NCBI RefSeq assembly: GCF_905147045.1
Contig: NC_065905.1
Span: forward strand, 10,602,001-10,666,000
Reading direction: 5' to 3'
Length of the DNA: 64,000 bases
Source: Nymphalis io
Taxonomy: Eukaryota > Arthropoda > Insecta > Lepidoptera > Nymphalidae
In this document: piece after piece, positions 50,401-61,203 of the stretch
How positions within the stretch are numbered: position 1 is the first letter of the stretch
Layout: each line of letters begins with the position of its first letter
Made by a program: the position numbers and the translations under genes
Notes under the pieces: model-generated
Seen by the model: the letters and a program-made list of their open reading frames with translations, nothing else
Told to the model about the DNA's origin: nothing
Database searches by the model: none

Positions 50401-53400
50401 TGAGGCACAGAAATATTGTCCTACTAGAGGTCGCTCGACAACAGATGCGGGTAAAAACACCTTTTACATATTGTATCAACAATAACAGTGAGTAAAATAA
50501 TTTAAGATCATTCGTTGCCAAAGCCAAGTGCGGTTCAACTTATTTTATACTATGGATAACGGAGTCGTCCATTCTCGACGCGCTATCGGAACTCACCGAC
50601 GATTTCGTCCTCCTGTTCGTTGTGGGAGGACATCTTGCTCGTAGGTTGTTGCCGGCGACGAATGACCTCCACCATTAACCCATGGTCCATTTGCTCAAAT
50701 TCAGGTGACATCACGATGGCCGTGAAATTGTAGTCTTTTACGACGAACCTGTGCAATAAAATAAACAAATAAGTATATGAACTGCAAAAAAAAAAAAACA
50801 GATTTCTTCGACAGGAATACGTATCTCTTTTAAGAGAACTCTCAAAAGCCTTTAATGAAGTTGCGTTTATTGCTTGCTAAGACTTACACATTATGGACTT
50901 TTCCATCCATTATCGATATGGTGTTTCTTATCTCAGTAATAGATCATCAAGAGTCTTTATTGACTGTAAGGTCGACTCTTTTTTATATTATTTATTAATG
51001 ATTTTGTAACCGAATACTTTCTTTTATTTGTTTCGGACTGTGTATTGCTGGTGGCCCTAGTGGTCTCCACAGTGCTACCGGGCGGGATGGGCGAGTCGAG
51101 CTCAAGCCGGATTTCGTGAGCCACATAAGGGGCTCAAGATAAACGGACGTCCTAAGGGCCTCCTGTGAGGCCGTATCTCGGCTTAGGACGTCGTTGAAGT
51201 CGGGGGGGCGGGGGAAGACGTGTGCAATTTAAACGCCATCATACGCATAAGCGTCCACGGGCCGCAACGACTCATCCGTTCGGGGTCGACGCGTGTCGCT
51301 CGTGTTCCCTAACAATTGTACAATGGCAGCGGTGAGTCCATCGACTGGACCGAGGAGGACGTGCTCGGGTCACGTACGGGTCGAATCGGGGAAGCCGAAT
51401 AGCACGCAATCAAAGTACATATGTATGCACATCGTGAGGGGGCGCGCACCTGAGGCAGTCCTCCTTGATGCAGGCGAGCTGCGCGCGGTGCGCGGCGTGC
51501 AGCGCGGGCAGCACGTTGGCGTAGCACAGGTTGGCGCGCAGGTAGCGCGCGCACAGCCCGCGCAGGCGCGGCACGTTGAGCCGCAGCGCCAGCCGCAGCA
51601 CCTCCAGCACCAGCAGCATGGTGGCGGGCGACGCGGGCTCCTCGTCTGCGGCGGGTGACGGTTACTTGACGCCGAGCGTATTCCGTTGTTATTGATCCTT
51701 GGCGAGCCGCGAGTGCGGACCTCCGTTGAGGTGTCGAGGACCGCGTTCGGCAGCTAGTATACGATAAATCGCTTTACCTATTTCGGTTGGATCGATTCTG
51801 TCCGTGTAGATGTAGTTGAGGACCATGTTGAACGCCTCGGGTGTCGCCTCCTGCAGCATGACGGTGAGCTGGGGGCGGGACTTGTACGTGCACTCCTTTG
51901 CCTTTTCCTCGCCAGCCGCTATACGTTTAGCGAGAGCTAATTTCGCTTCCCTGCAGATTAATATTTTTAAATTTACTGGTGGTGGGGTTTTGTGCAAGCC
52001 CGTCTGGGTAGGTAATGTAATGTAATAGTAATGTTTAATATTGTTGTGTTCCCGTTTGAAAGGTGAGTGAGCCAGTGTAACGACAAGCACAAGGGACATG
52101 ACATCTTAGTTTACAAAATCGGTGACGCATTGGCGATTGGTTGACCTTTCTTACATCGCCGATGTCTACGGGCAGTAGTGACCACTACCCATCGGGTGAC
52201 CCATTTGCCAGTCCGCCTACTTATTTCATAAAAATATAAAGCAACTGTGTCATTCTTAAACTAAAATTAAAATATGCGTGTCCCCTCCCTCGTCAAGTTT
52301 CATATGATGTCCTCCTGACTGATTTCGGTTACGGCGGCCACTCTCAAGGGAGACTTGCCATCTCAGGACATATGGTAACAGCCTGTAAATGTCCCACTGC
52401 TGGGCTAAGGCCTCCTCTCCCTTTTTTTAGGAGAAGGTTTGGAGCTTATTCCACCACGCTGCTCCAATGCGGGTTGATGGAATACACATGTGGCAGAATT
52501 TCAGTGAAATTAAATACATGCAGGAATCCTCACGATGTTTTCCTTCACCGAAAAGCACGAGATGAATTATAATCACAAATTAAGCACATGAAAAACTTCA
52601 GTGGTGTTTGCCCAGGTTTGAACCCACGATCATCGGTTAAGATTCACGCGTTCTTGTCACTGAGCCATCTAGGCCATCTCAAGATGTGATGGGATAGCAA
52701 GCCAACACAACCTTACAAATTATATTAAATGTAAATTAGTTTCTTGAAATAATTCTTACTTAATTTTAGCTCTAAGGTACTGCGATCTCGCAGCTAGCAT
52801 TGCCTGATGAGCGAACACTTCCGTTTTGTCGGCACCCACCAGAAGGGTCACGTCGCAGAACTGCTCGGATTTCAGGATTCGCCCGAAGTCGTCGTGAAGC
52901 GTACATCGAGGGTAGTTTGAAAGCTATAAAAAAGATATTTCATCGTATTCAGTCTTCGACACTGTTTCATTGATCACCAATAAAGTTGGCACGTATAAAC
53001 AATTATTTCAGGGCCGGATACAATAATAATAATATCCCGGGACATTTTACACACAAGGCCATCTGATCCCAAATTAAGCTTGTACAAAGCTTGTGCTATG
53101 GAAACCAGACAACTGATATACTACATATACTACTTTTCTTTTGTAAATACATACTTACATAGATAATTACACCCAGACTCAGGACAAACAGACATGTTTA
53201 TGCACACAAATGTCTGTACTGGGTGGGAATCGAACCCACAACCTTCCACATTCCTTAAATCCACTTCGGTAACGCGTGACGATTCATAAGTACTTGTAAA
53301 AGTCTATTTGAATAAAAAATATTTCTAAATTGATTGATTTAAAAAAAAATATCATGGTCTTGACAAACGATTTGCTGCCATATAACCAACGCGGCAGTTT

Positions 53401-56400
53401 AAGTATATAAAGTACTATATATAAACAATAAATTATCTTAGAAATAAATAAATAATTTCTGATCCTCTTATATTATTAATTTAAAAATAAGGCAGAACGA
53501 AAAAAAAAACAAACAAGCAACGTTAAAGCTTCCACGTGATAATGTTTTTTGAGAATGGAATTCTAAGATTTGTGAAATTTAAACGTTTTGAGTTTCGATT
53601 TAGAAATATATCTGGCTGTATGCATTCGTGTTCGTTCGCTCGCTCGTGTACAAGGCACCTGGAAGCGGTAGAGCTCCCCGCTGCGCACGTTGTTGTCGAC
53701 GGTCCCGCCGAAGATGTACATGGCGTCGCCCACCACGGCGCCCGCGTGGAACAGCCGCCCCGGCGGGACCTGCGACTCGGGCGCCGGGTGCACCACCGAC
53801 CTGCCGCCGCAAGGCATTGCTGGTTTACTCTCGCGCCACACAGCATGCGATCATATTATATATTTATTTACAAAATATAAGTAAACGTTACAGGTTGAAC
53901 CTAAAGCATTTACTTATTTAATTAATACACTTATTCATTTAATTATTACAGTTTGTATGTATTCCGCTGCCGTTTTGCGAAATACAGCAGGTGATGAGTT
54001 AAACAAGTTTATATATTAAGATATACTTGGTGTAGGGTTTGGTCCCGCCCACTCATCAGATATTCTACCGCTAAACAGCAGTACTTAGTACCGTTGTTCT
54101 CCGGTTTGAAGGCTGAGTGAGCCAGTGTAACTACAGACGCAAGGACATAACATCATGGGTTGTTCTAGGGCGGCAATCTACTATCAAAGACTTAGGAGTC
54201 TTGATGAGTGATAACCTGAGCTTTACCGACCATGTTTGCAATATTACAAAAATGGCATACAAATCCCTAGGTTTTGTTTTGAGGCAGTAAAAAAACCTTG
54301 AAAGTTTTGCTGCGATCAAAATTTTGTACAACTGTTTCGTCAGAAGCACGTTAGAAAGTAACTCAGTTATTTGGAGTCCACATGAGGTGAAATACAAACT
54401 CATGGTGGAGAAACTCCAAAAGAAATTCTTGAGGTGGCTTTACCACAAGCAATATGGATTCTTCGTAGGGTATCCTTATTGTTATCCTAGTTTATTTATA
54501 CAAGGAATGACAGGATACGATTCCCTCGAAGTGCGACGACATATGGCCTTGCTAAGCTATTTTTTCCTGCTACTCAGGGGTGCCATTTTCAATCCCTCAG
54601 TGTTAGAGTTAATATATTTGCGGTGCCTGGCTGTCGATTGGTACTGGTGAGCGAGTCACCTTTGATACGCGCGTTGACTTTGCTCAATGGTGTCCTGGCC
54701 TGGAATCCAAGCCTCGACTTATTTAATTCATCAACTGCTGTATTTCGCAAAACGGCAGCGGAATACATACAAACTGTAATAATTAAGGAATAAGTGTATT
54801 AATTAAATAAGTAAATGCTTTAGGTTAAACCTGTAATGTTTACTTATATTTTGTAAATAAATAAATAATCATAGATCTCATATTCGTAGCGCATCGGCGA
54901 TGTACGGAACGGTTAATATTTCTTACATCGCCAAGGTGACCCCTTGCGTCAGTGTACATACTTTGTAACTCGAATAAATGCAAACAATTTAATTTTTGTA
55001 TAATATAAATAAAATAAAAACGGTTAGTAAGCGTCTCACCGCCGAGTTAAGGTCTTCTCTCTTTTTGAGGAGAAGGTTAGAAATGTATAAAAACGATTAT
55101 TTATTTTTTTTGCCGTAGACGACACCTCAGTTATTTTATTATTATAGTTTTTACTTGTGCTCGTGAACTAAAATAAATATTTTTTTCTTAATTTTTTTTT
55201 ATTCGCAATCATTAAGTGTGAGTTTTATGATTTCGTACAGTTATAGAGAGACGGGTACGGTACCACTCGAGCGTGTCCAGGTCGTAGCAGTGCAGGTCGG
55301 AGGGCAGCGTGCTGTCGGCGGCGCCCCCCACCACGTACAGGTGGCGGTCGTGGTGCAGCATGATGTGTCCGTAGCGCCGCACCGGCGCCGGGCCCGCGCT
55401 GCGCAGCAGGTGCTCCGTGTACACGCGGCTCCAGCTGTGGGGGGGCGGCTACGTTGTCGTTTCTTTATTTGTAATTTGTTTTTCTTTAGACAGATTAGCC
55501 AACTGCGCAGGATATATTATAGTGCACAAGTGTGTGCGCAAACACAGGTGCACTCTCCATTCCCTAGCTCTCGTAACCCGATGGGGCGGTAATCCGACCG
55601 GACCGGAAAGAGTTCAGGCGCAGTACCAACGGCTTTAAGTGCTTTCCGAGGCACGGAAGTGTATACACTTCTAACTTCCAGACTCTGGTCAGCTATTGAG
55701 AATTTTCGAAGTAAACTAGACCGACGAGGCAGTCATTTACTTCTGTTATTACTACAACGGTTGTTTCTTAAAAAAATCTTAATTTCAAACATAAGTTACT
55801 TTTAAATTAGTTTTAAAACTACCTGTCGCTTGCGTGTATACGTTCTTTGAATAGTATCGATTTTGTTTGTTTTTTGTCAATTCTCACGTGTGCGTCTCGA
55901 AGTCGAACTGGAAGAGAGCGTTGGTGATCTTGGCTCCACTCTGGCCGCTGAAGACGAACATCTTCCCCCGCGCGACGGCCACCGGGAAGTTGCAGCACGT
56001 CGGGGGACAGTCGCCCTTCTGCTCCACGCACTCCCATTGGTGGTTCTCGCCCTGCACGAGACAAGCGCTCTGAACTCCGACAACTCATAGTATTGACGAA
56101 AATGTTAAATATTCATTAAAATATAAATGATAATCTTTATTCAATATAGAAGCATTACACTTGTTTATTGATTGACATGCCGTGGAGTACCGGCTTAGAA
56201 TAGTACTCCCCCAATCTCATCCCGTGGGTGTCGTAAGAGGCGACTGAGGGACGGGGAAAAGGGGGGATGGGCAGCACGTCCCCCCTCCCATAAACATCTT
56301 ACCCCCCTACTGCGCTCGCCAACACGCCTGCCCAGCGCGGCGAGTATGGGCAAACCCCTCCCTTAATGGCAGATGCGCCCAAAAAAAGGCCCCCAGTTAC

Positions 56401-59400
56401 CGGCAAGCCCGCTAGGCCCGACCAAGGTAGCGGTCACGGTATCGGCAGGGCAGGGGGTGCTAAGAATCACCGGTTCACGGCAGGCTACCGTATAAAGCGA
56501 CTGAAAATGGCAACGTATAATGGACGCTCGATGAGGCTGGACCATCACCTCGCCGAATTAGAAGTAGAGTTAAGTCATATAAACTGGCATATACTGGGGT
56601 TATCTGAAGTCCGAAGACAGGGGGAGGACACGATAACTCTGGAGTCCGGTAACTTACTCTACTTCCGCGAAGGTGATAACCTCTCCCAGGGTGGTGTCGG
56701 TTTTCTAGTCAAAAAGGATCTCATTAGCAGCATTGTGGAAATCAGTAGTGTGTCGAACCGGGTAGCGTACCTTGTCCTAAAACTTTCCGACAGGTACTCC
56801 CTGAAGGTCGTACAGGTATATGCGCCAACTTCGACATACTCTGATGATGTGGTCGAAGCGATGTACGAGGACATCGCAAAGGCCCTCAACGACACTTCGA
56901 AGGCCCACTACAATGTTGTTATGGGAGACTTTAATGCTAAAGTGGGAGTACAAGATAGCGGTGAATCGAAAGTCGGACCTTACGGCTTGGGCTGCAGAAA
57001 TCACAGGGGGCAAATGCTGGTAAACTTTCTCGAAGCGCAGGGGCTTTTTTTGATGAATTCTTTCTTTCAAAAGAAGCCTCAGAGGAGGTGGACCTGGCGA
57101 AGCCCCGATAACGTGACAAGGAACGAGATAGACTTTATCATTTCGAATAAAAGGCACATATTTAGAGATGTTTCAGTGATCAACAGGTTTAATACCGGAA
57201 GTGATCACCGCTTGGTTCGAGGCACTCTAAATATCAACTTAAAAGCCGAAAGATCGAGAATGATGAGGTCTACTCTCCGACCTACCATGCTCCAAGCTGC
57301 TCAAGGCTCCTAAAAGTTCCAAATGGAACTTCAAAATCAATTCACCGCGTTGGAAACCATAAGCAGCATTGATGAGAGAACCGACACGCTGGTCAAAATA
57401 CTGCAAAACACATCCCGCAAGTGTTTTCCGCCACAGAGAAGAGACAACGCACCAAAACTCTCTGCTGAGACACTCGAGTTCATGAGAAAACGACGAGAAC
57501 TACCATCGTTTTTGTCAGATAAGGCCTTAAACCGAACAATAAAAACGCTGACGCGACGCGATCTCCGACGCTCCAATACCCGTGCCATCAAGGCTGCGAT
57601 TGAGCAAAATCGGGGATCGAAAGTGTTCGCTCGCAAGTTTGGGAGGCCGCGTCTGACAAAACTTAAAACTGAAAATGGTGGGGTCGTTACCTCTAGGCCT
57701 GAGATTGTCGGAGAAGTAGAGAGGTTTTATGGGCAGTTGTTCTCTTCAAGATCGGATAAACCCGTGGGAATCAGTATTGATGACCAGCGCGCCCCTCTTA
57801 TGCGCCATTACTCCGAGGAGCTCCCGGTCGTTGACCAAGGAGAGATTAGGGCGGCTCTAGAACAGCTTAAAAACAACAAAGCTCCGGGAGATGACGGAAT
57901 CACAACAGAGTTGCTTAAGGCAGGCGGGACTCCGGTCCTGAAAGAGCTAGCAAGCCTCTTTAATTCCGTCATCCAACATGGCAAGACCCCGGAAACGTGG
58001 AGCGGGAGTGAGGTGGTACTGTTTTTCAAGAAAGGTGATAAAACCCTCTTGAAAAACTACAGACCAATCTCCCTCCTGAGTCACGTGTATAAGCTGTTCT
58101 CAAGAGTCGTCACGAACCGTCTCGCCAGACGACTTGACGAGTTCCAGCCCCCAGAGCAAGCCGGCTTTCGATCAGGCTACAGCACCGTGGACCACATCCA
58201 TACTGTTCGGCAGATTGTGCAGAAGACCGAAGAGTACAATCAGCCGCTGTGTATGGCATTTGTGGACTACGAGAAAGCCTTCGACTCCATCGAAACCTGG
58301 GCAGTGCTCGACTCATTGCAGAGATGTCATATCGATTGGAGATATATCGAGGTACTGAGATGTCTGTACAACGCCGCTACAATGACTGTCCACATCCAGG
58401 ACTGTAAGACGAAGGCGATCCAACTGCGCAGAGGGGTGAGACAGGGGGATGTAATATCCCCGAAACTGTTCACCAACGCGTTGGAAGACGTTTTCAAAAC
58501 GCTGGATTGGACTAGGTATGGAGTCAATGTAAACGGCGAGTACATCTCACACCTTCGATTTGCCGACGATATCGTCATCATAGCAGAGTCGCTGGAACAA
58601 CTCACCGAAATGCTGCGTAGCCTAGGCGAGTCTTCCCGGCGTGTCGGTCTCGGTATGAACTTGGACAAGACCAAGGTCATGTTCAATAGGCATGTCGTGC
58701 CGGGACCGATATACATCGAGGGGAAACCTCTCGAAGTTGTTAGTGAATATACCTACCTAGGACAGATAATACAAGTCGGTAGGAACAACTTCGAGAAGGA
58801 AGCCGATCGAAGAATTCGCTTGGGATGGGCAGCATTTGGCAACCTTCGTCAAGTCCTCAAGTCGTCTATACCGCAATGTTTGAAGACGAAAGTCTTCAAC
58901 CAATGCGTCTTACCTGCCATGACATACGGTGCCGAAACGTGGACACTAACTGCGGGACTAGTCCACAAATTCAAAGTCGCTCAGCGTGCTATGGAGCGAG
59001 CTATGCTCGGAGTATCTTTGAAGGATAAGATCAGAAATGAGATTATCCGGAAAAGAACCGGAGTCACCGACATAGCTTGCAAAATTAGCAGGCTGAAGTG
59101 GCAGTGGGCTGGTCACGTATGTCGTAGGACCGATGGCCGTTGGAGCAGACGAGTCCTAGAGTGGAGACCGCGAATCGGCAAGCGCAGCGTAGGGCGCCCT
59201 CCAGCCAGGTGGACCGACGACCTTAAGAAGGTGGCGGGCACCAACTGGATGCGGAAGGCGGAGGACAGGGAGCTTTGGCGCACCTTGGGAGAGGCCTATG
59301 TTCAGCAGTGGACAACGATTGGCTGTTGATTGATTGATTTGATTGATTGACAAAAATCTATCACCAGTGACCGGTTTCACAAGAATTATCATATGAAACG

Positions 59401-61153
59401 TCTACGAGGTATGAGGAATAAATAAAAACGGACATTAATTCAAAATAATTGAAAATCAAAACATTCCATTTATCTGAATTCGTGAAAATTTGGACTCTGA
59501 AGGTCGGAATTTTTATAACATCTAAACGTAAAATTAAAAATAAATATTAAAAATTAATCTTCTATGATTCAAAACCGAAAGCAAAAGACTAGTTATCATT
59601 TATTTTTATTGCCCAAGGAATTATTATAAGCTAAAGTTTTGTTTTTATCTTTATTATAAAAAGAAAGGAAGATGAGATTTAGCTATCATATCATATATGG
59701 CTGCCGCACAGCTTCTAACGTAGAAGTACAGAGAATACTTTACTCACAACTAAGTTAATTGTCCACATGTCATTCAGTCGGGCGTTTCCATCATAGCCAG
59801 CAAATATCCACAGCTTATCATCATAAACAGCAGCACCATGAGCTGATCGAGGTACTGGTTCTCTGAAAATTTTTGTGTTTTTTTTTTAATTTCTTCATTT
59901 TAATTATATACATAAAATTGTCTTACTTACTGGCCAGTAAATTTCCACTGTACCCACTGAGCACTTTGGAACTTGTATTCAAATAGATCATTTTTATTAG
60001 TCAGATTTGAGTTCGCCAATATGTTGCCAGTGTATCCGCCAAAAACAAACATTGATGATCTGTGTACCTATAAGTTTTAAAATTAAATAAAAACAAAAAA
60101 AAAAAAACTAAGGAATCTTATTCTATACATAAATACCAACAAAATTCAATTCAAGTCAATTTACACCGCTAACCTCAAGATGAATTATAAACACAAATTA
60201 AGTATGTGAAAATTCAGTGATGCTTGCCTGGTTTTTAACTCAGAATCATTGGGTAAGATTGACTTCTAATAGTGTCTCCAATATCATCAAATAGTGTTAA
60301 CATTAAACATATATTTTTCAAATTATTTAGGCAATTATGTGTGCAGTTACCAACATAAAAATACATATTTTGTAGAAAAAATATATATAATAGAGTAACC
60401 ATAACAGCCTGTGTAAGTCCCACAGCTGGGCTGAAGGCTTCCTTGCCCTTTTTGAGGAGAACGTTTGGAGCTTATTCCGCCATGCTGCTCCAGTGCGGGT
60501 TGGTGGAATACACATGTGGCAGAATTTCAGTAAAATTAGACACATGCAGGTTTCCTCACGATATTTTCCTTCACCGTAGAGCACAAGATGAATTATAATC
60601 ACAAATTAAGCACATGAAAATTCAGTGGTGCTTGCCCGAGTTTGAACCCACAATCATCGGTTAATTCTCATTAATTCATATATTATATTTCATAATACGT
60701 ATAATATATTTTTTACCACATAAATAAAGTAAAAGGCAGCCGGCAAAACTCACCACAGCAGAATGATGATACCTTGGGGCAGGGGGAGTACCCATACATC
60801 CAGTCTTTGTCCAAGATTTTTCTCTTATATCAAATCTTATAAGATCATTGAGCATAGATTTGCCATTGTCACCACCAAATACATATATTGCATCTTTGTA
60901 AGCAACTGCAGTGTGTTTACTTCGCCTGTAATTTTTATTGTTAAGCTTAGTACATTAATCATATATTTGCCAATATGTATATCTATACTAAGAATACATA
61001 GAAATCAAAGTAAAGCATAATTTAAAAAGCTATGATATAAGAAAATATATAATTATTATAATTTTACATCACAGTTGTACCCACAAAAAGTTATACATAC
61101 ATTAAAATTACATGCATTTACAGTGCAACACCCTTATACAGAATAAACTAATT

Positions 61154-61203
<50 letters not shown>

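Noticed and set aside
54131..54650. Two open frames as host genes
   Set aside because: They are pieces of a truncated LINE reverse transcriptase C-terminus, with frameshift and stop.
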